Program-made: the position numbers and the translations under genes
DNA from: Saccharibacillus deserti
Lineage (GTDB): Bacteria; Bacillota; Bacilli; Paenibacillales; Paenibacillaceae
Direction: 5' to 3'
Length of the DNA: 64,000 nucleotides
Assembly: GCF_013618475.1 (NCBI RefSeq)
Contig: NZ_JABJVN010000003.1
Location: 62,001 to 126,000, forward strand
In this document: positions 31,620 through 39,541 of the stretch, piece after piece
Layout of the letters: the number at the start of each line of letters is the position of its first letter
Numbering within the stretch: position 1 is the first letter of the stretch
The notes under the pieces: generated by a model
Seen by the model: the letters and a program-made list of their open reading frames with translations, nothing else
What the model was told of the DNA's origin: nothing
The model's database searches: none

Positions 31620-32300
31620 TCAGCGTTTTCGTCTGCGAATCCGCCGAACCCGATTCACTCCCAGTCTGCCGCTGCCGCGCTTCAAAGTCCGCAGCGCTCT
31701 CGCTTTGCGTTCCCTTTTTTGCCGCCGGATCGGATGGGTCTCTTCGTGCTTCCGGATTTCTTCTATCTCCTGCATATACCGTTCTTCTACCTCGCTTGTC
31801 GAGGGCAGGAACGGTTCAGGATTGTAATCCGTCCGGCGTCCGTAGCGCAGCATTTCGTAGATGATCATGCCGTTATTGGGTTTGCCGTTGGTTGTTTTCA
31901 TAGGAATAATATCGAACAGCGCGTAATAAAAAGCATAAAAAACAAGGCGGTCCCAAAACGTCCGCTGCCACCGGATCACATCGTTCGCGAGCAGGGTATT
32001 CAGCGTGAACGCGAGAGCGAGGTTGACCAGAATAGGTCCGGCGTACAGACAGACGTAAGCCGCCCGGTTCTCATGCTTGATCTCGTCGTACGAAAACCAG
32101 CTGTACAGATGGTAATAACGGCGGACATCCAGAATTCCCAGTTTGAACAGCCGGGGACCCGAGCCCAGGGTGATCCGCGGATTGCGCACGCCGAAGACGA
32201 AGCTGCCGAGCAGATAACCGGATTCGCGCAGAAAAACGACGACGGGCAGAATGATGAACGCCGAGATGATCAGGGATACCAGATCCGTCAAGCCAAACAT
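31620..32300 (-). CDS. M50-like (site-2 protease fold) membrane protein lacking the zinc motif
   Basis: A 226-aa protein with four to five hydrophobic segments. The layout recalls site-2 proteases: the helix ILPVVVFLRESGYLLGSFVFG where HExxH is expected, then GVRNPRITLGSGPRLFKLG (the usual beta-hairpin GxGP region), YAGPILVNLALAF, and a later LFDIIPMKTTNGKPNNGMIIYE in place of the NxxPxxxxDG motif. The zinc-binding His residues are absent (RESGY, residues 25-29), so it is probably an inactive relative. The C-terminal 40 residues are strongly basic. AAGGAG precedes the ATG at 32300. The role is unknown. Confidence 0.65.
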   Translation of the reverse strand: MFGLTDLVSLIISAFIILPVVVFLRESGYLLGSFVFGVRNPRITLGSGPRLFKLGILDVRRYYHLYSWFSYDEIKHENRAAYVCLYAGPILVNLALAFTLNTLLANDVIRWQRTFWDRLVFYAFYYALFDIIPMKTTNGKPNNGMIIYEMLRYGRRTDYNPEPFLPSTSEVEERYMQEIEEIRKHEETHPIRRQKRERKARALRTLKRGSGRLGVNRVRRIRRRKR

Positions 32301-32711
32301 GATATTCGCTCCTTGCGGCAGGGAAGCAGACTGCGAAACGGCTTGCGCCGCGCCTGCATCCCTGCCTTATTGGGTCTTGGATAATAAGGGACATTCCCTG
32401 TACAGTACCCGCACCGGGCCTATTCGAATACCGCCTGCACGAAAGGACGGGAGTTTGGCGCGTTACCCGATTGAATCCGCAGATCCCGGAATACGGCAAC
32501 GTAAAGGGGATCTTGTTTGTTGGTTAGATCGGGGTAAGCTTCCAGGGCGATCTGCCCGTTCTTCCTGCCTTTTCTTTGTCTGCATAGGCGGGCTTGGGCC
32601 ATGCATTCCGCGGCTTTCGCCGGAATTTGTCCCAGTAAAACGTTAAAGTATGATATAATAAAAGGATTCACGACAAAACATTCACATTTTTTATAAATAG
32701 GAGGTCGATCC
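32301..32711. other. 410-nt gap with a -10 box but no supported gene
   Basis: A perfect TATAAT (32654-32659) lies 53 nt before the small HTH gene, but no good -35 is found at the right distance. A minus-strand frame of 97 codons (32420-32713) covers much of the gap. It has no ribosome site and I do not recognise the product, so I leave it unannotated. Confidence 0.5.
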
Positions 32712-32939
32712 ATGAGTACATTTCAGGATTGGAATTTAAAAGTAAAAAAGACTTTTAACGCGACGAGCAACGAAGAGGTACTGACCGTTACGGAAGCGGG
32801 CTGTTTGCTCGGTTTGACGAAAGATCAAATGAAAGTCTATGTGGATAAAAACAAGCTGACTAAAGTTCCGATCATGCGCAGCACGCACCGGTATCTGGTT
32901 CTGCAAAAAGAAATCGACGATATTCTGAAAACCCTCTAG
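32712..32939 (+). CDS. small HTH (excisionase/MerR-like) DNA-binding protein
   Basis: A 75-aa protein. Residues about 22-65 fit a helix-turn-helix of the excisionase/MerR group: EEVLTVTEAGCLLGLTKDQMKVYVDKNKLTKVPIMRSTHRYLVLQKEIDDIL. AGGAGG lies 7 nt before the ATG. No integrase or phage gene is nearby, so it is more likely a free-standing chromosomal regulator than an excisionase. It is followed immediately by the tRNA-Leu promoter. Confidence 0.75.
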   Translation: MSTFQDWNLKVKKTFNATSNEEVLTVTEAGCLLGLTKDQMKVYVDKNKLTKVPIMRSTHRYLVLQKEIDDILKTL

Positions 32940-32970
32940 CATTCGATTTCAAAAAAGTTCAAAAAAATGC

Positions 32971-32999
32971 TTGCCATCTTCAAGAAATGATGCTATATT
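32971..32999 (+). promoter_or_regulatory. promoter of the tRNA-Leu gene
   Basis: TTGCCA (32971-32976), 17-bp spacer, TATATT (32994-32999) lie 41 nt before the tRNA. A GC-rich CTCGCGAGG palindromic stretch follows, as expected for a stable-RNA leader. Confidence 0.75.
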
Positions 33000-33039
33000 A
33001 TTTCTTGTGCTCGCGAGGTAATCGTGTTCATCAAGATAT

Positions 33040-33123
33040 GCGGTCGTGGCGGAATTGGCAGACGCGCACGGTTCAGGTCCGTGTGGGTTAACACCCGTGG
33101 AGGTTCGAGTCCTCTCGACCGCA
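33040..33123 (+). tRNA. tRNA-Leu (anticodon CAG)
   Basis: An 84-nt class II tRNA. The acceptor stem GCGGTCG pairs with CGACCGC, followed by discriminator A. The anticodon loop TTCAGGT sits in a CACGG/CCGTG stem. A long variable arm is present (GGGTTAACACCC), and the T arm GAGGTTCGAGTCCTC is intact. CCA is not encoded. Confidence 0.96.
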
Positions 33124-33140
33124 TCCTTTATTTGAAACCA

Positions 33141-33183
33141 AGGCCCGGATTTCTGATTTTAATCAGAGGTTCGGGTCTTTTTT
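33141..33183 (+). terminator. terminator after tRNA-Leu
   Basis: GGCCCG pairs with CGGGTC (one G-T pair) and CTGATT pairs with AATCAG inside it. Six Ts follow. Confidence 0.8.
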
Positions 33184-33264
33184 CGTCTGCCGTCCCCGCC
33201 GTCACAAAACGGCGCGGTGAACGGTCTACTGGAGTAGACGGGAAGACAGGGGAGGAACAGGAAC

Positions 33265-34251
33265 TTGAATACGGCAAAAAATGGGCTGCAGGGGCAGGAA
33301 GCGGAGTGGGCCGGTGCGGATCTGGAAGAACTGTACGTCAAATACCGAAAATATGCTTTTGCGATCGCTTACCGGATGCTGGGTTCTGCCGAAAGCGCCG
33401 AAGATGCGGTGCAGGACTGTTTCGCCGAACTGCACCGGAGAAAACCGCAGGAGATTGTCCGGATGAAAGCCTATATCGCCCGCATGGTGACCAACACCTG
33501 CTTGAATATGCTGAACTCCGCCCGAAGCCGCCGCGAGACGTATGTCGGCGAGTGGCTGCCGGAGCCGGTCGGCGATTCCGTTTTTGGGCCCGAAGAAATG
33601 GCGGAGCAGCGGGAACTGCTCAGCTACGCCTATCTGGTGCTGCTCGAGCGGCTGACGCCGGGCGAGCGGGCGGTGTTCGTGCTGCGCGAAGCGTTCCAGT
33701 ACGATTACGCGGCTATCGCGGAGATGACGGGCCGCAGCGAAGCCGGCTGCCGGCAGATTTACAGCCGCTTCAAGCGTTCGCTGCAGGCGGAGCCGGCCGC
33801 GAGCGGAGCTTCGCCGCCAGGGGGCGGCGAAGCGAACGTGCGCGCGGACGGGCAGGCCGGCGGGGCACGCGCCGGCCTGCTGCGGCGGTTCACCGCCGCG
33901 TTTGCCGCCTACGACGTCGGCGGCATGCTGGAGCTGCTCGCCGAGCAGCCGGTGTTTACCGCCGACGGCGGCGGGCGCGAAGTGCGCACGGTCGTGCGGC
34001 CGATGGTCGGCCGCAAGGGCGTTCTGGCGCTGCTGACGTCGCGGAAGATCTATGCGCAGCTCCGCGAGTGGGAGGCGGCGCCCGAGCGGGTCAACGGCGA
34101 GCTGCAGCTCGTATTCCGCAGCGGAGGCCGGGTGAAGGCCGTGCTGTGCCTGCAGCTTGAGCCTGGCGAAGACGACCGGCCGCTTATACGCAATCTGTAC
34201 CTGATTCTGGCCGAAGAGAAGCTCGGCCGGATCGACCGGGCGTCATCATAA
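33265..34251 (+). CDS. SigJ-like ECF sigma factor with SnoaL-type C-terminal domain (ECF41 group)
   Basis: A 328-aa sigma factor. Region 2 is at about 20-90 (DLEELYVKYRKYAFAIAYRMLGSAESAEDAVQDCFAELHR). Region 4 is at about 120-175 (YLVLLERLTPGERAVFVLREAFQYDYAAIAEMTGRSEAGCRQIYSRFKRSL). After a Gly/Ala-rich linker, an NTF2/SnoaL-like domain (about 210-310) contains VFTADGGGREVR, the DGGG element seen in ECF41 sigma factors, where this domain controls activity in place of a separate anti-sigma factor. The TTG start is preceded by GGGGAGG. The usual ECF41 partner (a carboxymuconolactone-decarboxylase or oxidoreductase gene) is not adjacent. The C-terminal half is notably GC-rich. Confidence 0.85.
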   Translation: MNTAKNGLQGQEAEWAGADLEELYVKYRKYAFAIAYRMLGSAESAEDAVQDCFAELHRRKPQEIVRMKAYIARMVTNTCLNMLNSARSRRETYVGEWLPEPVGDSVFGPEEMAEQRELLSYAYLVLLERLTPGERAVFVLREAFQYDYAAIAEMTGRSEAGCRQIYSRFKRSLQAEPAASGASPPGGGEANVRADGQAGGARAGLLRRFTAAFAAYDVGGMLELLAEQPVFTADGGGREVRTVVRPMVGRKGVLALLTSRKIYAQLREWEAAPERVNGELQLVFRSGGRVKAVLCLQLEPGEDDRPLIRNLYLILAEEKLGRIDRASS

Positions 34252-34331
34252 GCCTGCTGCTGTTGAACCGGCCCCGTTCTCCCCAGCCGGAAACGGGCTG
34301 CCTGCGTGTCGGTCATGCCGAACAGAAAGGC

Positions 34332-34384
34332 GACAGTTAGGGTCCCGACGGTTATACTGGATTTAAAGTTGGGGTCTAACTGTC
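34332..34384. promoter_or_regulatory. inverted repeat, probable MarR operator
   Basis: GACAGTTAG (34332-34340) and CTAACTGTC (34376-34384) are perfect 9-bp inverted copies 35 bp apart. They enclose a -10-like TATACT (34353-34358), about 50-100 nt upstream of the MarR gene. Autoregulation is inferred. Confidence 0.55.
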
Positions 34385-34434
34385 CATGATCTTAATGTTC
34401 GAAAAGCGAACGAAACGCGAAGGAGCAATCCATA

Positions 34435-35001
34435 ATGGCGGACAAAGACGAGAACGAGAAGAAAAACAAGAAGACCAAAAACGCCAAAAAAGCAAAAAAG
34501 GCGGAGAGACTGGAGAATGCCGCCAAAACGGCGGCTGCGGAAGGTTCTGACGGAGCGGAGCGGGGAGCCGACAGGAAATCCGCGGATACCGCGCTTTATG
34601 CGGACCGTTTTCGCGAGATCGAAGCGCATCTCAAGGCCTCCGCGGACAGCCGGCTGGCCGAATGGGAATTAAATGTCCAGCAGGCGCAGGCGCTCGGTTA
34701 TATCCATACGTTTCAGGAAGACGGCATTATCCAGAACGATCTGGCGAAACAGTTCGGCCGAACCGGTGCAAGCATCAGCAGCATGCTCCAGGGCCTGGAG
34801 AAGAAAGGCTTTGTCCGACGGGTGATTCCGGAAGGCAACGAGCGTCAGAAGAAAGTCTACGTGACGGAGAAGGCGGAACCACTGATCCCGGAGATCAACA
34901 GGCTTTTCGCGGAATTGGAGCAGCGGATTACCGCCGGGCTGACTTCCAAAGAAAGAGATCTTCTGGATGCGCTGCTGGAGAAAGTGAAGTCGAATCTGTA
35001 G
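34435..35001 (+). CDS. MarR-family regulator with a lysine-rich N-terminal extension
   Basis: A 188-aa protein. The C-terminal 135 residues form a MarR winged helix (ELNVQQAQALGYIHTFQEDGIIQNDLAKQFGRTGASISSMLQGLEKKGFVRRVIPEGNERQKKVYVTEKAEPLI). The first 50 residues are low-complexity and highly charged (KKNKKTKNAKKAKKAERL), which is absent from ordinary MarR proteins (about 140-150 aa) and may aid DNA contact. AAGGAG precedes the ATG. The next gene on the strand is a MATE exporter 366 nt away behind its own promoter and terminator, so regulation of that exporter is possible but unproven. Confidence 0.83.
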   Translation: MADKDENEKKNKKTKNAKKAKKAERLENAAKTAAAEGSDGAERGADRKSADTALYADRFREIEAHLKASADSRLAEWELNVQQAQALGYIHTFQEDGIIQNDLAKQFGRTGASISSMLQGLEKKGFVRRVIPEGNERQKKVYVTEKAEPLIPEINRLFAELEQRITAGLTSKERDLLDALLEKVKSNL

Positions 35002-35114
35002 AATCGGCAGAGAAGCGCAGCGGCTCGTTTTGCAGCCGTTTGACGTTTCGGAAGCGGGCAGAACAGCCGATCGGACACGGTTTTTCCTTTTGCGCAGCGC
35101 CCGTCCGCCCTGCC

Positions 35115-35291
35115 TTGTCCTTTCCGGGGAATCATGTTATATTGGCAGACGTGGCGGAACTGACACAGGGCCCCAAACGGCTTGAACCAAGCCGATTTCC
35201 GCATGCGGCGCGCTTTGCGCCAAGCCGCGCCGAACGATTACGATAGTCAGCCACGCCCTCCGGCCCCCGCGGCCGAGCAGGGCGTTTTTTT
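35115..35291 (+). ncRNA. candidate structured leader RNA / attenuator upstream of the MATE gene
   Basis: A promoter is clear: TTGTCC (35115-35120), 17-bp spacer, TATATT (35138-35143). The predicted transcript (from about 35149) folds into a three-way junction. A closing stem (CGTGG...CTGAC, 35150-35164, with GTCAG-CCACG, 35246-35255) encloses the hairpin CGGCTTG/CAAGCCG (35178-35194) and a hairpin with GCGGC-GCGC / GCGC-CAA-GCCGC (35205-35228). An intrinsic terminator follows (ACGCCCT / AGGGCGT, 35253-35285, then seven Ts). The 3' strand of the closing stem overlaps the 5' strand of the terminator, so the two exclude each other as in a riboswitch. The first 21 nt (from 35145) match about 17 positions of the local tRNA-Leu, but no T arm or 3' acceptor strand exists. 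I do not recognise a known class. Confidence 0.6.
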
Positions 35292-35366
35292 GTTTTGGAT
35301 CAAGAATTTCAAAGTCGCAAATCCGGAATTTGAGTAGTGAAAATTCGTGAAAAAGAAGGGTTGGAG

Positions 35367-36758
35367 ATGACAGACAGCGGCATACGAACAGGGTGGAGCA
35401 CCAGGCTCCTGGACAAATATCTCTCGGGGAGATCGATCGACTACAGGCAGATCATCGGATTGTTCGTCCCTTTGCTCGTTGACCAGATTTTTATCGTCGG
35501 GCTGAATATGGTGAACACGGCGATGATCAGTTCGGCGGGCGTGGACGCAGTCAGTGCGGTCAATATGGTCGATTCGCTGAATATCTTCCTGCTGAGCATC
35601 TTTGTGGCGGTCGCCACGGGCGGTACGGTGGTCGTCGCGCAGTACAAAGGCAGCAATAATCCGATCATGGTATCCAAGGCGACCGCCGGATCGGCTTCGG
35701 CCGTCTCGCTGCTGGCCCTGCTGATCGGGATCTTCATGATCGCGTTCCACAATCCGCTGCTGAACGTGCTGTTCGGCTCGGCGGAACCGGCGGTGATGGA
35801 GCTGGCCCGCACGTACATGATCGGCAGCGGATTGTCGTATGTGGGACTGGCTTTCGTCGAAGCGGTCTGCGGCGCCCTGCGCGGCATCGGCCGTTCCCGG
35901 GCGTCGCTCGCTCTGTCGCTGGTCATGAACCTGCCGTATGTCGGGCTCAACCTGCTGTTTATCAACGTGCTGGATATGGGCGTGCTGGGCATGTCACTGT
36001 CGGTCAACATTTCGCGCTATCTGGCGGCAGCCTGCGCGGTGTATTACCTGATCAAGGTCGATGCGGAACTGCGGCTGCAGATTCGGGACTTTTTCCATGT
36101 CGGGCTCGATATGTTCAAAAAAGTGTTCGGGATCGGCATGCCGTTCGCGGCGGAGCAGATGTTCTTCAACGGCGGCAAGATCCTGACCCAGATCTTTATT
36201 GTCAGTATGGGCACGTACGCGATCGCAACCAACGCGATCAGCGGCGCGCTGGCCGGCGCCATGCAGATTCCGGCCAATGCGCTGTCGCTGACGCTGATCA
36301 CGGTCGTCGGTCAGTGCATGGGCCGCCGGGATGTGAAGGACGCCAAAAAGCTGACGAAATCGTTCGTCGTGCTGGGCTCCTTTTTCTACGTGCTGATGGG
36401 CTTGATTATTCTGCCATTGTTCCATCCCCTCATCAGCATATTCAATCCGCCGGCGGAGATCGTGGACGACATCTTCCTTATCGTGCTGATCAATACGATC
36501 GCGCAGATTCCGCTGTGGTCGATCAGCTTCATGATCCCTTCGGCGCTGCGCGCGGCGGGAGATGCCAAATTCACTTCGCTTGTCTCCATGCTCTCGATGT
36601 GGCTGTTCCGCGTCGTGCTCGGCTACATTCTCGGTATCGTGCTGGGAATGGGAATCCTCGGCGTATGGCTTGCGATGAATGCGGAATGGGCGATTCGGGG
36701 CGCTGTGTTCATCTGGCGTTTCGCCGGACGGAAATGGTATCGGCATAAGCTGATTTAG
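35367..36758 (+). CDS. MATE-family efflux transporter
   Basis: A 463-aa protein with 12 predicted membrane helices and two-fold MatE repeats (LFVPLLVDQIFIVGLNMVNTAMISSAGVDAVSAVNMVDSL; MPFAAEQMFFNGGKILTQIFIVSMGTYAIATNAISGAL). It exports drugs or cationic metabolites in exchange for Na+ or H+. Length is typical. GAAGGG lies 6 nt before the ATG at 35367. A GTG frame from 35337 is less likely. The gene sits behind the structured leader with a terminator (35253-35291), so its expression may be set by attenuation, and a MarR gene is upstream. Confidence 0.9.
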   Translation: MTDSGIRTGWSTRLLDKYLSGRSIDYRQIIGLFVPLLVDQIFIVGLNMVNTAMISSAGVDAVSAVNMVDSLNIFLLSIFVAVATGGTVVVAQYKGSNNPIMVSKATAGSASAVSLLALLIGIFMIAFHNPLLNVLFGSAEPAVMELARTYMIGSGLSYVGLAFVEAVCGALRGIGRSRASLALSLVMNLPYVGLNLLFINVLDMGVLGMSLSVNISRYLAAACAVYYLIKVDAELRLQIRDFFHVGLDMFKKVFGIGMPFAAEQMFFNGGKILTQIFIVSMGTYAIATNAISGALAGAMQIPANALSLTLITVVGQCMGRRDVKDAKKLTKSFVVLGSFFYVLMGLIILPLFHPLISIFNPPAEIVDDIFLIVLINTIAQIPLWSISFMIPSALRAAGDAKFTSLVSMLSMWLFRVVLGYILGIVLGMGILGVWLAMNAEWAIRGAVFIWRFAGRKWYRHKLI

Positions 36759-36791
36759 TCCGGAATAGGGGTTGCCTTCGAATAGAAATTG

Positions 36792-36845
36792 AAAAAGAAC
36801 CGCGCGGCAGCGGACCTGCAGACGTCCTGACGCGCGGTTCTTTTC
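36792..36845 (+). terminator. terminator after the MATE gene
   Basis: AAAAGAACCGCGCG pairs with CGCGCGGTTCTTTT across a loop that has a minor internal stem (GGAC/GTCC). Confidence 0.85.
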
Positions 36846-36908
36846 GTCCAATTATGATACAATCGGGCAATCGAACGAAATCGAAAGCGTACGGAAGGAG
36901 AGAGGCCC

Positions 36909-37544
36909 ATGACGAACAAAATAACGGCGCCCCGTCTTCGGGAGGAACGGCTGGAGCAAGAAACGGACGTCTACGTGGAGTCCCGGGTCGAAATCGCGGA
37001 TCGATTGATCGAACAGGCGCAGTGGACAGGCCTCGATGCCGATCGCGCTTCGTTCGACCGCGTGGTGTTCCGGCAGGTGACGGTCTCGGAATCCGCGCTG
37101 CGGGAAACGGAATTCACGGACGTTCTGTTCGACCGGTGCGATTTTTCGAACGTGAATTTTGCGGATATTTTTCTCAACCGGGCGGAATTTCGCGGCTGCA
37201 GGCTGGTCGGAAGCGACTTCGGCGGCGGGCGGATGCAGCATGTCGTTTTGACGGACTGTATTGCGGATTACGCCAATTTCCGTCTGGTCAAATTCAAGTC
37301 CGTCCGCTTCGAAGACTGCTCCCTGATCGGCAGCGACTATTACGCGGCGGCGGTGCAGCAGTTCGAATGGGCAAGGTGCAAGATGGATCAGGCCAACCTG
37401 TCCGAGGTCAAGCTGAGCGGAACCGATCTGAGCAGCTGTACATTCGATTCCCTGATCGTGAACCCGGAAGATCTGGCGGGGTGTACTATCGCTTCTTCCC
37501 AGGCTTCGGTGTTTGTCGGACTGCTGGGATTGATTCTGGAATAA
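36909..37544 (+). CDS. pentapeptide-repeat protein
   Basis: A 211-aa protein. Residues about 45-190 contain pentapeptide repeats A(D/N)LxX, for example SALRETEFTDVLFDRCDFSNVNFADIFLNRAEFRGCRLVGSDF, forming a right-handed quadrilateral beta helix. Some family members mimic DNA and protect gyrase (Qnr/MfpA type), but nothing here proves that role. GGAAGGAGAG precedes the ATG. The next gene (HAD phosphatase) starts 57 nt downstream, so they may be cotranscribed. Confidence 0.85.
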   Translation: MTNKITAPRLREERLEQETDVYVESRVEIADRLIEQAQWTGLDADRASFDRVVFRQVTVSESALRETEFTDVLFDRCDFSNVNFADIFLNRAEFRGCRLVGSDFGGGRMQHVVLTDCIADYANFRLVKFKSVRFEDCSLIGSDYYAAAVQQFEWARCKMDQANLSEVKLSGTDLSSCTFDSLIVNPEDLAGCTIASSQASVFVGLLGLILE

Positions 37545-37600
37545 AACACAGCCAAAATGCAGGACTCAAAAACGAATACGTCGCGGGTGGAGGAACCTTC

Positions 37601-38320
37601 ATGTCCCATTTTATTTTCGATATCGACGATACGATTTACGACCAGATTATTCCTTTCAAAAAGGCATTCGACCGGAACTTTGCCCGTTATGCGCACCTGT
37701 CGCTGGATGACCTGTATCGGTATAACCGGCATTTCAGCGATGAAGTGTTTGAACAGACCGTGCGCGGGGAGATGACGCTCGAAGACATGCACGCTTACCG
37801 GATCACGGAAGCTTTTCGCGTGCTGGAGATCCGTATTTCAAGGGAAGAAGCGCTTCGATTCCAGCAGGATTATGCCGCGGCGCAGGGTGAACTCGAGCCG
37901 ACGCCGGACATGCGGGAAGCTCTGGACTACTGCCTCGCCAAGGGACTGAAGTTCGGGGTCATTACCAACGGCCCGGCGGAGCATCAGCGGAAAAAGGTCA
38001 AGCAGCTCGGCATTTACGATTGGCTCAAGCCCCAAGAGGTCTTCGTCTCCGGCGAACTTGGCTTCATGAAGCCGGATCCGCGGATCTTCCGCCATGTGGA
38101 GGAGAAGCTGGGTCTCGACCGCAGGCGGACATATTACATCGGCGATTCGTATGCCAACGATATCGTCGGAGCCAAAGGCGCCGGATGGCAAGCGATCTGG
38201 ATCGACCGCCGCGGACATACGCTGCCGGAAGACGGCGCACAGCCGGATATTACGCTTGGCGCACACGACTCGGTCGCGGAGACGATCCGGTGGATCTGCG
38301 AAGGGGAGTCGGCCAACTAA
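37601..38320 (+). CDS. HAD-superfamily hydrolase (subfamily IA, YjjG-like)
   Basis: A 239-aa phosphatase. Motif I FDIDDTIYD holds the nucleophile Asp and acid/base Asp. Motif II is VITNGP. Motif III has the Lys in GFMKPDPRIF, and motif IV is YIGDSYANDIVGAKGAG. The helical cap between motifs I and II is of the C1 type. Substrates may be nucleoside monophosphates or other small phosphates, as in YjjG. GGTGGAGG precedes the ATG. It is in a row with the pentapeptide-repeat and VanW genes. Confidence 0.88.
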   Translation: MSHFIFDIDDTIYDQIIPFKKAFDRNFARYAHLSLDDLYRYNRHFSDEVFEQTVRGEMTLEDMHAYRITEAFRVLEIRISREEALRFQQDYAAAQGELEPTPDMREALDYCLAKGLKFGVITNGPAEHQRKKVKQLGIYDWLKPQEVFVSGELGFMKPDPRIFRHVEEKLGLDRRRTYYIGDSYANDIVGAKGAGWQAIWIDRRGHTLPEDGAQPDITLGAHDSVAETIRWICEGESAN

Positions 38321-38409
38321 AAGTCGTTTTGCGCGTTTATGCAGGTAATAATCCGGCGGCTGTCCGATGATGCGACTGTTTGGCGGCCGATCCGACGAGG
38401 AGGATTCCC

Positions 38410-39252
38410 ATGCCGATCCCGACCCGCAACATTCCCGTTTCCCTCAAACCTGTTCCGCGTTCCCGTCTGCGCCTGGCGGCAGGCCGCACGTACTACATCG
38501 GCCGCCGTTACGCGGCCTGGCTGCTCGGCGGCCAAAAGTACGCGTCGCACCGGCAGACCGAGCCGCTTGCGCACCGAATATTCGGGCACGGGACAATCCT
38601 GATGCGCCGTCTGCGCGATGTGGACATGCAGCTTCAGGTGAACAAAGTGACCAATCTGCGGATCGCGGCCAAACGGCTCGACGGAATCGTGATCCGGCCG
38701 GGCGAGACTTTTTCATACTGGAAAACGATCGGACGACCGAGCCGGCGTAAAGGCTATGCGGACGGGATGGTGCTGCATTACGGGGGATTCAAGTCCGGTA
38801 CCGGAGGCGGGCTGTGCCAGATGTCCAATCTCATCTACTGGATGACGCTACATACGCCGCTTGAGGTGAGAGAACGGCACCGGCACAGCTACGATGTGTT
38901 TCCAGACTCCAATCGGACCCAGCCGTTCGGCAGCGGAGCGACCTGCTCCTACAATTATCTCGATCTGCAAATTTTCAATCCGACCGAGCACGATTATCAG
39001 CTTCGCGTCTCCGTCGGCGAGGAGCGGCTGCTCGGCGAATGGCGCTGCGTCTCTCCGGCGATCCATACGTACGAAATCTACGAGGAAGATCACCGGATGA
39101 CGCAGGAGTACTGGGGCGGCTATGTGCGGGAGAATGTGATCCGCCGCCGCATGATGGCGCCCGGTGGGAAAGTCGTGGACGACCGCGAGATTACGCGCAA
39201 CCGCGCGCTGATGATGTACACGCCTTTTCTGCCGCCCGGAGCGGAAGAGTGA
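38410..39252 (+). CDS. VanW family protein
   Basis: A 280-aa protein matching VanW (HGTILMRRLRDVDMQLQVNKVTNLRIAAKRLDGIVIRPGETFSYWKTIGRPSRRKGYADGMVLHYGGFKSGTGGGLCQMSNLIYWMTLHTPLEVRERHRHSYDVFPDSNRTQPFGSGAT). VanW occurs in vanB-type glycopeptide-resistance clusters and is common as a chromosomal gene of unknown biochemical role. No other van gene is present here, and there is no signal peptide. GAGGAGG lies 6 nt before the ATG. Confidence 0.85.
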   Translation: MPIPTRNIPVSLKPVPRSRLRLAAGRTYYIGRRYAAWLLGGQKYASHRQTEPLAHRIFGHGTILMRRLRDVDMQLQVNKVTNLRIAAKRLDGIVIRPGETFSYWKTIGRPSRRKGYADGMVLHYGGFKSGTGGGLCQMSNLIYWMTLHTPLEVRERHRHSYDVFPDSNRTQPFGSGATCSYNYLDLQIFNPTEHDYQLRVSVGEERLLGEWRCVSPAIHTYEIYEEDHRMTQEYWGGYVRENVIRRRMMAPGGKVVDDREITRNRALMMYTPFLPPGAEE

Positions 39253-39342
39253 GCGCTGCCGTTCGGTTTTGCAAGATTTGAGCTTGCTTTCCCGCTTAAA
39301 AAGGATTAAGTTAGATGTGATTATTCGATCGACATTCGCGAA

Positions 39343-39390
39343 GCACGCGGACGTATCTCTTCTTTGCAGAAGAGCGGCGTCCGCTTTTTT
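39343..39390 (+). terminator. terminator after the VanW gene
   Basis: GCGGACG (39347-39353) pairs with CGTCCGC (39378-39384), with an inner CTCTTCT/AGAAGAG stem and a T6 tail. The remaining gap to 39541 contains TTGACA near 39431, a possible -35 of the SLH operon. Confidence 0.85.
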
Positions 39391-39541
39391 GTGTTTTCTC
39401 GGAAGATCGCCGCAACATATCAAACGTTCTTTGACAACCGAAAATGGGTCTTTCCCTATTCAAGCAGGCGAGCGACAATAGAAGAGAACGGATGGTTTAA
39501 CATGATTTTGGAAAATAAACCGGAAAGAGGAGTGTGGAAAG

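Noticed and set aside
32420-32713. 97-codon minus-strand frame in the gap before the small HTH gene
   Set aside because: The C-terminal half reads like a possible protein, but there is no ribosome site or recognised family, and it covers the ribosome site and promoter of the HTH gene.
35145-35228. A second tRNA-Leu gene
   Set aside because: Only the acceptor 5' strand and part of the D arm resemble tRNA-Leu. There is no T arm, no matching 3' acceptor strand and no proper anticodon loop, and the similarity begins only 2 nt past the -10 box.
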